Shown here one piece after another: positions 24,801-38,700 of a stretch of DNA of 64,000 bases. A program made the position numbers and the translations under genes. Within the stretch, counting starts at the first letter, position 1. Each line of letters starts with the position of its first letter. Source of the DNA: Hymenolepis diminuta (taxonomy: Eukaryota; Platyhelminthes; Cestoda; Cyclophyllidea; Hymenolepididae); assembly GCA_900708905.1 (NCBI GenBank), contig CAADRB010000020.1, forward strand, positions 830,918-894,917, written 5' to 3'. The notes under the pieces are model-generated. The model saw nothing but the letters and a program-made list of their open reading frames with translations. It was not told where the DNA came from and made no database searches.

Positions 24801-25849
24801 TTTGAAGCTCATGTCAGATATCAATAGTCATTGATAAATTCCAATGAATGGTATAACCAACTCTATTCATAGAACTTGACCGAGAATCCACTCCAATGTT
24901 CATGATAAATGTTGAAAAACAACGATCTTCTAGCTGACAAACTCAATATTCACACATCCTCCAAACTACAATTCTTGTCCTTCGGTACTTACCAAACAAG
25001 AAAGGCTGGAGATATGGAACTACCTCTTCAGAGTTATGCAGATACTTCTTGTGGATCCCTATACGTTATGGGGTGAGTAAGCCATCACTTATTTGAAGTT
25101 TCCGTTTTTTTTTCGCCACACACTCTAGTCAAGTGAAAAAGGGCTATTAATTTTCTCTAATTCTTTGATTAATTGTTAGTGATGGTTATCGGGAAAAAAC
25201 GAGTCGCAGATAAGAAAAAAGGCCCTACCAACCATAACGCCATTTTCTCCTTTAGAAAGCTAGAAATCCTAGTAATTAATCAACCATAAAGATAATTATA
25301 CCCAGGAACAGGAATTTAATTGTTTACTGTCATCTCGGGTCTTAGTAATAGGACTATGGTAATGGCAGTAAATGAAATTTGTGTGCCAGTGACTTTGTGG
25401 TTGCAAGACCGTCTCAATATCAGTACATAATAATTAACCGTGATCTTTAAGGAATGGTATAATTAGCTGCTCAATCGCAAGATCCTTTTGACGTTAGAAA
25501 TCGAAAATTATTAACTTATAATCAAAATAAAAATGGTTATGGAGTAGGAAATCTGCGATATAGATAATTTTACCTGTATATAAAGGAATAGCATTTGTCT
25601 AACTATGAATTTTAATATATGCGCGTGGTAGTAATTCTAAAGCAGAAAGGTTTGAATTAAGTGCACATGTAAAGAAGCATGAAAAAGGTAAATTACGCAT
25701 TATTAAGTGCTTTATACTTATTAGTTGACAGAAACCAGGTGCGTACCTCAATGTGTGCATTAGAGAGTAAAAAACTTCCCAAGCCTATTTTGGACAGCGT
25801 TCACAACATCTAACTTAGGTAAGGATTTCCTGAAACCGCTCTTTTAGAG
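21855..25849. other. upstream of the known EVA-1-like exons, no exon identified
   Basis: This region should include more intron or the 5' exons of the minus-strand gene, because exon a starts in phase 1 without a methionine. I found no signal-peptide exon with a phase-1 donor that I would defend. The ORFs near 23.7-24.0 kb overlap on both strands and look like chance or old repeat. Confidence 0.4.
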
Positions 25850-25975
25850 ACCCTCATCTCCTTGTTGATCAGAATTAACCGCATCACTGGATGTGCACGA
25901 ATGAGCATTGATCTCGTAACCTCTGATAGGGCAAACGTCCACTGTGGCCACCATTGTGCCACCGTTGTACACATC
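25850..25975 (-). repeat. tRNA-derived SINE copy S8 (minus strand)
   Basis: On the minus strand it reads GGCACAATGGTGGCC (head), ATCAGAGGTTACGAGATCAA (box B region) and TCGTGCACATCCAGTG, matching the head and head-body junction of the plus-strand copies, most closely the one at 35.6 kb. The 67-codon minus ORF that looks protein-like here is produced by this repeat. Confidence 0.65.
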
Positions 25976-28939
25976 AAACCATAACTTAATTAAATACCTA
26001 CAGCAAAACACTAGAAGATCAAACGAAGGTCGAGGAAGAGAATGCACTAATCAGGTTTAGATTAAACCTTACCTTTGCACTATTTATGCGTATGAGATAG
26101 TGGAAACCGAAGTAGTACCACCGTTAATGACACAAACTACCACTCAAAATAAGTTATTCCTAAATTAATACAAGTATATTTGTATTTTAAGGAACGCCCG
26201 GAGAAAATTCTATGTTTAGAGATTCGTACTTAGTTCATTTGAATATCCACGTAACTGTTTCACATAATTAAAAAAGGGTTGTCCAATTTACTAATTGACT
26301 GATTAAAATCGTAAAACATGAGACCAACTAACACAATCATGTTTAACCAAATTTAATAGTCCTTGATGAGTTAGGTGGGCGAATAAATGAAATTGAATCA
26401 ATTTCTAAAAATCATTTTGATTTTGTTTAAATTTAATGAGGAAACCTTAATTTAGGTAAATCTTACAGCAGAACAAGCTCAACAAAGTTATTTTGAATTG
26501 CTAACTAATGTAAAATGATTAATTTTTGGGAGAAGATTGATCATATTCGGGTAGAAGTAACCCGATTTCTAAATGCTTCATCTGGTGACTCTTGCATTAT
26601 CGAAATGTCCTTAAATAGTCGGTTAATCACCAATAGGTTGTAATCCAATTATCTGATGGTGTTGAAATAAAGGGAAGATTACATGGATGACTAATGAAGC
26701 AGAATATTGAATTTGGCTGGCTAAATGATTGATGGCTAGAAAAGAAAACTAAAGAAAATCCATAAGGGTTTTGCGGCAAATCCCAAGGCTTTGAAAAGGG
26801 GAAGACGAAACTTTGAGTCACCACCTCTATTCCTTTAGTATTCGGCCATTCCGTGGAAAACAGAAATTTCAGCTGCAGAAATGATTACTTAGTCCTTTAT
26901 AAAATTAGGAAAAACGGCAACAAGTAGAATATGTTAAGGTTGATAAGATACGGGAACGGTAATAAGGTAAAATAAGAAATTTGTTGCCAAATAGTATATA
27001 TCGAAGAAAACGTCTGCTTAAAATAGGGGAAAACCAAGCTTGATTCGTAAGATAGTCAGATAATGAAATGTAAAATTTTAAAGTTAAATGGAAACAGAAT
27101 AACCAAAAGATTTTCTCCTTTCAAACCTTCCATGACTGTTGATTCCGTACCTCTTAAAGTTGACGCTATCTGCTTTTGCGGTCAACTTTCCAGGACAAAA
27201 TTTAAAATATAAATCAAAGTACTGCATCCCTACAAGCAATTAACGGGAAATAATAAACAAATAAACAAACGTAAATTTGGGGTAAAACCTCTACTGATTG
27301 GTAGTGAAAAAAGTAGAGCAGGTCCCCGGAAATTGAGGAAAAAATAAAAGGACAGTGTTCCAAATAATAAATGCATAATTTTATTGATTATGAAGGAAAA
27401 ATTCGGTCCAAAGCTTTGGAATTTCGCAGGAAAATTAGAAAATATATAAATAAAATGAAGACGTTTTACACTTGCAGCAAGGTGATGCTACTTCCATTAA
27501 GGCGCTGAATCAAAAGTTCCAATTCAGTTAAAGGATTTGCCTAAGAAAGGTGTGTATCGTCATAGAAACGAAATACTAAATGCACATGAAGTTATTTTCC
27601 AATTCAAAAAGGATTGGGAAATGATTGGTAATGGGCTTATCTGAAGTATGATTATATTTTCAGTAATTAACGGGTTAAAACTCATAAACTGATAGACGAA
27701 GTAAATAACCATATTAAGGGAATTTTATAAAGGAATGGTAAAGACGAGTGTTGCTCTGATAGAGTTGTATTAAAGTATTCTCTAAATTGTAGTATAGATT
27801 AATGGCATATCTTTCCTCCTTTCGATTTAAATGAAATATTATTGCTGCCAGATTATGATCATATTGATAAAATAAACTTCGTCAAAGGAACTATTCCGTG
27901 ACATCTTGAAATTGTCCAAGTACCGAAACTGTAAAACGTAGATAAATACTAAGACACATTTTGAACTCTACATGTCAATAATATCACTCGTTCCTTATTA
28001 AACATTTAAAAATCGAACCAATCGAACCCTTTTTATAATCTTATTTTAAGTTCACATTGACATGAATTGTCAAAATACCGACCGAGTAAATTTCCTACTG
28101 CGTTTCTAATAAATTAACTTTGTGTCCATAACAGTTACCGATAGAAAAACAAATCGTATTGTTAAATTGAACGATTACAATTTCATTTGAAATACAGAAC
28201 TGGAGTCTGAATGTCTCAATAACATATGAATTATAGAATGGCATGAATCTATAAACAAGCGATTCTCCTTAGGCAATATCGTACTATACCGGCTTGCAAA
28301 AGAATTACCAATGTATATCGGAAAAAACGTATGTGCTAAGGTCATTTAAAACTTTATGTGATATTAGACAAGAATTATTAGTAATTAAGGCATATTCTTG
28401 TTGAATTAGAATTCATATATAATGAGGAGTATTCGATAATTCGGCTCCATTATAGGCAGTTTTGAAAAAGTGTAAAGAATAGAGTGTGATAGCTTGATTA
28501 ATTAACAATCATTTTGGATCAGGGGGACGATTAAATGAATTTTAAGCGTAAGCAAGAATGACGTCTAGCACTGATATATCGGAAGTTGAAAGAAGTTGTT
28601 TCTAAGTAACGAGTAGTAAAATACGACAAAGATATTAATCACATAATGTTCTTGTGGTTAGTGATTTCTAGAACGATTAATTATGCCTCAACTTAATCAT
28701 GCAGAAAGGGCAAAGTCTAATTATGTAAGATTACTTTAATCACTAGAAAATTCCTGTTAACATATTAGTTTTCTCAATTTCTGTGTTGTTAATCAATATA
28801 AAATCACTTTTACCCAATCACTGATTAAATAAATAATTATGCTCCAACCAAACCTCAAGATAATTCAGTCACATTCACTGTCTTTTGTTAAGGACACATT
28901 TCGGACAATAGGGAAATAAGTTTATTCATTAAAAATTCA
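25976..28939. other. no feature identified
   Basis: This is AT-rich intergenic sequence. I see no exon, RNA gene or repeat I can name. Confidence 0.4.
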
Positions 28940-29155
28940 GGTGCTTATGGTGTAGCGGCTAAAGTGCTCGTCTGCGAAGTAAGAGGTCACCGATTCGACG
29001 CCCGTCGGCATACACCTAGCAGGTGGAATGGCCAACCACACTGGTTAAACTCAGCTAACAAAAACGATGCCAGAAGGAAGACTCCATTATACTATCTCTC
29101 TACACTGGGAGAGCGTGGGAAAATTCTTTCCTAAATAGATTTGGGAATTATTTAT
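28940..29155 (+). repeat. tRNA-derived SINE copy S2, best preserved
   Basis: This is the clearest copy. Box A TGGTGTAGCGG (28948-28958) fits the Pol III box A consensus exactly, and box B GATTCGACGCC (28992-29002) is one or two changes from GGTTCGANTCC. The head of about 75 bases is followed by a body (GGTGGAATGGCCAACCACAC, GTTAAACTCAGC) and ends near GGGAATTATTTAT. The anticodon arm is not a functional tRNA arm and there is no CCA-proximal acceptor pairing that I would call intact, so this is a SINE and not a tRNA gene. Confidence 0.75.
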
Positions 29156-29419
29156 ATCTTTCAGTTGAGCTTCGGTAATAGTACCGTGGAACAACCAGAA
29201 AAAAACCAGATAAAAGGGTCCTTCTAACAATCATTTCGAACATAAATTTTCTAAAACAGTTTACTTCCCTAAATGATGATTAAATAGCCTCATTTATTCA
29301 ATTTTTTTGAAGATGGATGAAACAATCACGGAATGTGAGGGAGTACTACCACTGGGAATTTGGCATTTCAGAATATATATGAATAAATGTTTGGTCTCTA
29401 GAAGTCATCAAAACTAATC

Positions 29420-29645
29420 ACCCGTCCACCCTATCTCGAGTCGGGGCATTACATTTACCCATAAGCCAGCGCACTGGCTTGTGACTGAGTAATGGTTTTA
29501 CTAATTACTCTAGAGAGGTGCACACAGTGGCGTCTAGGGGGTGACATGTGCCATTCGGTTGCTAGGATGACAACCAACCAACAGGTGTGTGTGCCGATGT
29601 GTGAGGGAGGCCCGGAGCTAGAGCACATCTTCATTATCATTCCAT
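29420..29645. other. less AT-rich island of unknown origin
   Basis: The composition here stands out by eye from the surroundings, with clusters such as GTCTAGGGGGTGACATGTGC and GGGAGGCCCGGAGC. ORFs of 61 and 70 codons lie on opposite strands. It could be an old transposable-element fragment; no match is recognised. Confidence 0.3.
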
Positions 29646-29659
29646 ACTTCTTCGAGGTG

Positions 29660-32600
29660 CCATTTCTTTTTTTTCGCTCTCAGTGTAATCTAATTGTCTT
29701 GTGAAGCATTAAGGAAGGCCTTTTTTAAGGGCAATCACATCATGATGCATCTACACTTAAAAAGTGATGTCAGAATAATAAATGACGTGAGGTGTATTGC
29801 ATTACACTGATTATACTTCCTTTACACTTGCCATTCTATTTTCCTTTTTTAATATACAATATGATGTCTGTAATAGCATTTTAATATAAACCAGTGAGTT
29901 CTTATGATAACGAGATACATATGATAATATTAACTTATCTATATTGATAAACTGCCCGATATATACCCAGAAGAGTCATCAAGCATACTGAAAAATATCT
30001 TACACTATCATCCAAGGTATTGGTTTTCTAAGATCCAAAACTCAGTTTATGCAAGATACAAGGTCAAGAAAGATATTAGCAATTACAGAACGAAATGGCC
30101 AAACGCAATAGTTAAGTCTGGTTCATAAAGGGGTTGGCAGAATTCAAGTTTCTCACCAGGCAAACTCCTTGATGGCACCTCTTAAACTAAGTTGCCGTTG
30201 GAAGGCCTTTGCCAAAACGACCTGAGCATTTACTACTACATTAAAAATGGGAAATATTTTTTGTAATCTACGATACAAGATGCAAGGAATAACAGAATTT
30301 ACTTCATAAATCGTGCTAACCAAAGCTCAAATACTTTCAAACAGTAAAAGCCATGTTAATTCGATGCATTTCCATTCCACTTCCCACCGAACAGATTCTG
30401 CAAATAATTGGACTACGTATGAAGTGACTATTAACTTGTCATGACATATACTAAGTGATATATTGTAGTTCTAGACAGTTTACCAATTAAAGTGTCGAAT
30501 TCGAGTGGAATATAATTTTCTAAAGTCTAGAAAAATTTGTGTCTGGTGAATATTAGAACCAGGACCTAGAACGAAATTATTTTGTTCAAGTGGATTCATA
30601 CTTATTCAGGGACATCATCGTATTACGGGTGACAACTGTTTTTCACCTGAGTACTATTAGTATGAATATATTTTCAATCGAAGCAGAAGAATATAAAGAA
30701 GTACTGCCTCGTGGATAATTTAAAAGGAAAACTTGTCAAAGCTTGTCTTGGATAGGCACAGATTTAATGCATTTCTCTCGGTTATTTGTTTCTCCTATTT
30801 GGAGGAAAGGAGAGGGAAATAAGGACTCACTGGTTGTCACTGCCTATCAAATTACAACGCCTGTCTTTGGATGAAAAATTTGGGCGAGAAAAATGTTTTT
30901 TCCTCCACTAAAATAACGGGAATTGTCTATCCATCCGGTGATGCATTGAGAAAAAAATGTAGCTGGAAAAAACGGAAGGGTAATAGGAAAAGAAGAGATG
31001 AGAATATGAAGATGTAAAACAGCCGTGGGAATAAAATAATAATCGCCTTGGCAACCAGTTTTTTCAGGCAAATTTCAACTGTTGTCATACTTAAACAAAC
31101 TAGAGGTCACTCGTAAAGATAGAAAACGCTTGAGCTGACATATAAACGGTATTTTTATCAACAATCAATGATAGAAACAAATAAAACTAATGCAGTGAAC
31201 TTCACAACTTCAAATATCTAATGTGTAGATACTTAGAATCCTGTAAAACGATGAAACTAGTCATACGGCAATGTATTAGAAATTTATTCTTAATTTTCGA
31301 GACTTGAGGAGAAAACTATTCAATTTCGAATGAATCAAATAAATGGCTTGAAAATGATGTGAAAAGACTAACAGGAGAAAATCTCCAAATTCTTCTTTCC
31401 CCAAATTTATAAGATTATAAGGAAATTAATTTAGCTCAGAAATCTTGACATTTTCTGTCCCATTTCTTAAGTTAACTGATTTGCTGCATCTGAATATAGA
31501 AGATCTTGGCAGAAATTATACTGTTTTATCTCTTAAGTCAAACTCGGTTCTGTCAAAGAATGAGTCAGATTCTGGAGCCAAGATAGGAATCTTCTAATTT
31601 ACTGCAGTATCATGAACCCTGATAGCATATTCTTTGTTCCTTTCAGCGAGAAGTCAACTTTTTGTGTGGAGATGCAAATAAGCCTGAATGAGGGTTAAAA
31701 GGAGAGTCTAAGAGGGGTAGATGAGAGGTACGGCCATGTCTATACCACCTGCGTGGTTACGGCTCAACAAAGACATTTATCAATGTTCTGAACACCCCCA
31801 TCCCTCCAAACTCTAAATCCTAATGTAGGACCGCGAGCAGAGATGGGCGAAACTTTTATCTACCCACCGATGATCAAGATAATGGGTTTTTGCTTTGGAC
31901 TTTTCCGTTCATTCGCAAGGGGTGTCTAACGAATGCGAAAAATATTAAAAGGTATCAAATAAGGAGAAGTAATTTCATTACCAATAGGAGCATCTATGAC
32001 AAAGTTGTATAGATATACCGTAATTGTTATTTTTATCGTTTTGGGAAAGAAAGTTAAAAAAATATTTGCAGTTATGATCGGCTTTGGCAAAAATTCTTGA
32101 TTAAATTAAACTTTAAATGTTCAGCAAGGGCAATTAAGGCCGAAAAAGGGGTTTAAAATATGCAGAACATACCGTGTACATAACCGCCAAATATAAAAAA
32201 TCCCAATAAAGTGAGGACAAAGAATGAACGAATACGAGTCATGACTAATCAATAAATTGATAATCCCGTGGTGGTGGAAATACAGCTTGCGATGAAAATC
32301 GATATTAAGCTGAGCAGAGTCCAATCAGTAGATTAATTTTGTCCATAAGTAAGTGCCCGTGACCGCGTGTTCGTCCATAACTTGTGGGTCAGCACGTACG
32401 CACCTGAACGCGTTGTAGTTTGGCCAATCAGGTACAACTAATCAGCACTACTGCTTTCTAATTGGCCGATTTCCTAGCCAATGTACATTAATCATAATAG
32501 ATTGTAATAATAAAATTCGCCTATTTTTTACATTTGACCAAAACACTTTGAAGGAATTTGTTTATATAGCTGGAGGTTTCAATGTTCATCTGAATAAATA

Positions 32601-35585
32601 AAGAAATTCTACATTTTTTCCGTTTTTCCGCACGGAAACCACAGTGAATAACTCATGAGAAAGAGGAAAAAAGACGATATTTCAAATATTTCTAGGACGG
32701 AGGTCGTGTTTCTCATTAGTTGAATTAGTAAGGGGGAGGACTTGATTATCGCCTAAATCTAGGTCATTGTGTGATTTTTAGTTTGTTTTCTTTTCCACAC
32801 GGAGCTCGTAAGGAGATGGATATGTCACTGTATAGTTAATTATTTCTACCGTGTTAAAGTCTCTGCCTTTTTACAATGCCGGTCATTTTGATTTATCCGT
32901 AATTTAGTCGATTTGGAGCCGACATCGATAAAACGTTACAGTAGTAGCTTTTTAAGTTCGATATCAACACTGAAAAGTCCTTACTTATCAGTGATATATC
33001 TCTTGATTAGAATCTTGAGCTACAAATGCTCTCCTCTCTTATTAAACTCGAAAAACCTGAAGAGAATCTTTATGGATTCATTAAAATTCGTTTTGGTTGG
33101 ATTAAGCGCGAAAAATTAAATTAATAATTAATCACTTATAAAATTTGCATTTTTGTTAATGTGAGCTAAATTTCAGGGTCGTTGCCTTGCATAAATTTGG
33201 AGTGGAGACAACTGTTAAAACAATTACGTGTTATTACTGAGTTCCGGGATTTGTGGCTATTTTGAGGGTTAATTAGGTTGTAACACCTTGCATTTCGTTT
33301 TCACGACATAAATTCCTTCTGACGAGTTGAATTTTCCCCTAAGCTGGGAGTGGATTTTTTCCAAACGGATTCCTTATATATGATACAAGTAATTCCTATT
33401 TCTGCGCAGTTTTTCACCTACGCTGACAATATTTCAACCTCTTTTTTACCTAAGTTAATATCTAAGGTCTATTGGACGTGCGTAGTTAAGTTAAAAATGA
33501 GATGGCCTTTGAAGTAGTTGTAATTACAAAATTGGACAATGTCTAAAATCCCGCATCGGAAATGTAACAAGATATATCTGAATATATTTCTTAAATCAAA
33601 CGAAGATTTTTATTAAAACTGATGAAACGCCCACTTTAGCTAATGATAGTTCGAAGATGGTTGAAAAGATTAGGATTATAGGGCTTTGTCAATCATATGC
33701 GATCGGCAATCTATTAACCTAAAATTGCGATAGTACTCCAATTCTATTAGATCAATGAAAATTAGTGCCTGTTACTATCTGATCCTTTCCTAATTGATAT
33801 CTGAAATTAAACGGACTATAATTTCACGATCATTCTGAAGAAAAAAAACTTTTTTACTACATTTCTATTAAACCGGATTATGTTTGTAATTTTAACTTTT
33901 GATATGGAAAATATATAAATAAAATTACATTTAATGCTAGAATCAAAATAACCTTGTAAATGGGTCACTCCACTGACCACAGATGTAAGCATGATGAAAA
34001 TCACTACTGTTAAAAAGAAAAATTCCCCCTAAGCTCAGTTTATTGTTTGTTTATATCAACTTATTAGCTTACACAATTTTAATATAAGACAGCAAGCACC
34101 CAATCAGAACTGTATCTTTTCTTGATTGGTAGCTTCGATCCGGCGGCTCACTCTTGTACTCCTGGATGACGCTACTTGCTCTTTTTCTGTCGTTCTTGTT
34201 AGCAATGTCGACTTAAGTTGCTACACGCTTTTATCTTTTTAGATTTACTGTTATTCTCTCTCTTTTACATATAAATCCGCTTGGGAATTGAAGTAAAGGA
34301 AATGAGAGAAAATAATTGGTAGCAATAACAACGAGTTAAAATTTGAGATGAAAAGCCTAACGCCCGCGAGCGCCTATGCAGCGAATCTTACTACGCCCAT
34401 TCACCCATTCATTCTGAGTCATACTACTGAAATTATAAAAAGTGTCCCCCTGTTCACCTCGATGATTACCGCGTTCTACCTTTACTTCTAGGACAATAAT
34501 CGGTTCCCTCCAGGACACATGAACACAATTGGGAATAGCCCACCTCAGAGAAATGACAATACAAGGAGAAATAGATTTTAAGTCAAATATTCCCACCCAG
34601 GTTCACCAACTAATCACTATTGTTAAACAAGAAAATGAAAGTCATCCCCCTTTTTAGAATTGCCAGAAAGCAAGTTCCTCCAAACATTGGACTTAAATGT
34701 TGGCATCCGTTTGCTATTTTTAAGTCGCGAAAGTAAATGTTGAAACCCATTTATAACCTAATTATGAGAGCCCACTATGAAGGTTAAAATTGCGTAATTC
34801 ATCAATGAGTGTTATTGACCAATTGTTTTCGCTCTTCGGTAATTGATAAATTATCGATTCTTTGACTGGATTATTGATTTGTTTTCTGTGGATAATCGTC
34901 TTTAAAAAATAAGGTGGGAAGTTTGTTCTCTTCGCCTTCTTTTCTTTGCTTTTCCTCCTAGGAACCTGACCTTTTGAAAGGTGGACGAAAAAGAATTTTT
35001 ATGAATGGGAAATTTCTGCGTCTCCAAATATCTGTTAAGATCATGACCCTTTTTCCATCCTTTTTTTGATTATTTCAAGTAATGGTTTTTAATAAATTTT
35101 TGGTCAAAAATCATGAAATGAAAATAGTTCATTTTATTAACTGATAGAATTATAAAATAGATTTAATGCTTAAACTTAGAAGAATCTATTGTCATATTCA
35201 ATTTACCTGAGATGTAAACAAAGGCATTCTCGCAGGACTTTATATTAGGAACTTCATTTACATAAAGGGCTCATTTCTCATGGTTGATGTTTGATTTTTT
35301 GCATATGTTTGGTATGTTGAGGTGTTAAATAAATCTTTTACCTGATGAAATGGCATACATTTTCACTTAAGGGGCCTGTTTGTGAGAGTCATTAATTTAA
35401 AGACGAATATCCTATCTTAATTACAAAATACAATTCCAATAGGATTTTCAATCAGTTTCATTCTAGAACAAGAAAAATGAGGAATTTTCTACCTGCTTCG
35501 TGAGAATGAAAAAGGCAGTTTAATTTAAAAGTCAGATTTAAACCTTTTGAACCTTTACGTTTGCAGCCATCCTCACTTTATTTGC
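29660..35585. other. mostly featureless intergenic sequence
   Basis: Apart from SINE copy S9 near 30.1 kb I see only AT-rich sequence. A denser-GC patch at about 31.68-31.87 kb and another at about 32.34-32.47 kb may be old repeats. The minus ORF at 34357-34596 is treated under findings. Confidence 0.35.
30055..30225 (+). repeat. SINE copy S9, body well kept
   Basis: It contains AAATGGCCAAACGCAATAG, TAGTTAAGTCTG, AAAGGGGTTGG and TTTCTCACCAGG in the order seen in the 52.6 kb copy. The tRNA-like head upstream is badly decayed. Confidence 0.6.
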
Positions 35586-35702
35586 ACCTGTGGGGCAGTG
35601 GTTAAGAAGCCTGTGTACAGAGTCAGAGATTACAGTTCTCATATCCATCGGTGCACATCCAATGAACAGAATGACTAATCACGGTAGTTAAGTTGATTAA
35701 TG
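35586..35702 (+). repeat. SINE copy S3, head and start of body
   Basis: The head reads CTGTGGGGCAGTGGTTAAG (box A region), then AGTCAGAGATTACAGTTCTC (decayed box B), then ATCGGTGCACATCCAATG and the body start ACGGTAGTTAAGTTG. The body is truncated compared with S2. Confidence 0.65.
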
Positions 35703-38700
35703 AAACACAATTTTCTATTATCTCTAAACTGAAAAGAATTAGATTAGGCACATATTAAGAAACACAATCTGATGCGAAGATCGAATTTTTCATAAAAGAA
35801 CTCACCAATATGCAAATTTATTTTCCACAGAAATGTCCAACTCCAATATTTATGGTTGCATATTTTTCAAAATAATGGAAGAATTATATAGTACTCTACG
35901 GGGATAGTGACGAAAACTAAAATGACCTATGAACTGATATGGAGTAGCCAGCTTTTATACTGATAATGAACTAAAAATGAGAGTTCAATTATTCAAAATG
36001 TCCCAAATGCGCGAATTAAGTCGTGAAGCCCATATTGAACAAGCATAAACGTGATTCGTGTCTATGCTGACCTATGTACTATCACTCAAGTAGGTAAAGG
36101 ACACTCAAATCAATTAACTTTTAATAGACTTTTCACACTATTTTGCATCTCATCTTTGGAATTGTACTACAGATAGAAACCTGTCACTATACGAATGGCC
36201 CAATTATACCACTTCCATGCCTAAAACAACAAGAGTAGATGGGACTATGGGATTGGTTGAAATTACAATTTATGAGAAGGCGAGAGAAGAGTGAAATATG
36301 CTGGAAAAAATTTAAAATGTAGAGGTCCAGTTGCTAATTGAGCCTCTTTGTCCTCTGAATCTTCCTGGCTTAGTATGTGATAGAGCTTAGACGGGTTAGC
36401 GGTTAGTTTTGAAGGAGATTAGATGATGGTTTCGCCGGTAGTCTGTTTATATGAAAGAAACACTAAACTTCATTTGTATTTTTCAAATCAGTAATTTCAA
36501 AATATAAGTTCCAATCTTTCCAAAAGACAGAAGAAAACGAAAATTTAACATTATGGTTATAGGGAGGTTAGGTTTTATAGGTAAGATTTGCTAAGCTGAA
36601 GCAGAACTGTAATTTAACGATGGCCCTAATCATCAGTTTAAGAAATCAATTTCAAAAGAGTACTTAATACGTGGACCACAAATCCATTTGTATTTTATGG
36701 CTAGGCAATATTTACGAAAGGGGGACTGGTATTAGGGTAATTTAATCCTAAATATTCTTAGATATGGATCAGTTTTTTATCCCTCTTGGCCCTTTAAGTC
36801 TTCTCAGCTCAAGACAGGACATTTGAATTTCTTTGGGACCTAAAAACAGAAACGAAATCAGAAGCCGAGTTTTATCGAACATTTCGTCACACTCTTTTCT
36901 CATTCCGTCAAAAAACACTAAACTCTTAAAATATGAAAGCATATCAATTTGGAAAATTTCCGGTTATTTCGAAATCGACTTTAACTAACAGCAAATCTAT
37001 ATAAGAGAACTCAAGTTGGAAAAAAACAAAATAGCCACATTTGACGTATCTTTGTCTGAAAGTAATGTATGTATCTTCTTGAGCTTCAATCCTATATTCC
37101 AGTAGGTTTGACCGACGGCGGAAACTTCATTTTCCAACTTTACTACAGAGGTAAGTTAGTGATTTGGGGAAATTTGACCTCACTATAAATTGCTTCTTAA
37201 ACTTGCCTATAGCTCTGTACATATGGAGACAAATGCTACTTTCCAATCTTAAAACTGATATAATTCCATTTTTGCGCTTTCTTCTCCAAACAACTGGATC
37301 ACAATTTGTGGGTTAAATAAGTTATAAAGAAACTTATATGAAAGCAAACTTGCATTTCTAATAAACCCGTATCCATTACAATTTTTGACTGAATTAAGAG
37401 TCCTCGAATGTCTGAAGGTAGAAATAATTAAATGATAAAAACGCACCAATCATCACTAGAGCTCAACAGAAATGCTAGTATGTATATTATTGTGAGTTTT
37501 TGCCCATGATAGGAACTTTAGCCTATTATCTTTCGCCCATAAAACATAATTTTTCATAATAACTTTGAAATTTCATTTTTGAAACTGCAATCCGGTTAAT
37601 AGCAAATAACAATGGCCAAAGTGAGCCACAGTTGTACATAGGGAGAAATAGAGAAATTTGGATAGATCAACGGATTCCCCGGGAGATCTAAGTTGCTATG
37701 AAAAGTCTTCCCAGTTCGCTTATGTCGAAACTTCTTTTGAACCATCAGATGCCCATAAAACAAGGAGGACAAAACACACCAAGTAATGACCGATTCCAAT
37801 TAATCCTTGGAATGATCGGTCTATTAAAAATGATTCCCTTTTCTCAAACAATGAAATCTAACACCAGGGGACTCAATTAAAGTACAGTAGAATGTATTAT
37901 TACCGATTTTCAGTGAATGTTAGCAGAAGAGAAAACCAACTTCTTCAAAACTTAAATTTCGGGAAGCCTAAGGAATGCAAGATATGATATTTGTTAAACT
38001 GTTTTCAATGAGTATGCTATCCCTAAATTAAACCTAAACCTTCAATTTTGAAAGTTGCGGAGAGATAACTTTGACAAAAATTGAAAAATATCGAACAGTT
38101 CCGTGAATTAAAATTTCAGGACAGAGTTCCAAATTTTGTAAAGCCATTATCTGCTCGTTAAGCTAATATAATGCTTGTTAAGCAAATAAACAAATATATG
38201 CTTATTACACTCGGTGTCTTTATAGACAAATATGTAAAATACTTAAACTAGCCCTGCACCTTAATGACTTATCAGTGTCCAAAAATTCTCACTGTAAAAA
38301 AGTATTTTTTGTAGAACAAAAATCACATCAAATAGAATGTCGCAGTTAATGGCATATAGAAGGTTGGTTGGAATTGAGAGAAATATAAACAACATGTAAA
38401 ATTATACGAGGTGGAGGGGAGAGGATGGAATAAGAAGCTCATGTGTCCCAAAATGGGGACAGATTTTGGAGAGCTTGTAAACAACCCTAATGATGACGTG
38501 CAGTCTCCGTGTCATTAGGATTAAGAAGGACTGAGAGGAGGCTTGGAGGGAGGGTGATAACCAATCTGACATCCCCCTTGACAGTTGACGGACATTCAAC
38601 AAGAAACCACTTTCTCGCTCTCTTTCTCTCTGAAATAACTTGCTGTCGATATTTCTATGATGATTTCTAAGCCTTACCCAATATCTTATCTTTTGCTATT

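Noticed and set aside
25844..26047. 67-codon minus ORF that reads like an extracellular protein segment
   Set aside because: It overlaps SINE copy S8; its bases match the tRNA-like head and junction of the other copies.
28940..29015. a tRNA gene
   Set aside because: Box A and box B are present, but the arms do not pair as an intact tRNA and the unit continues into a shared SINE body found elsewhere.
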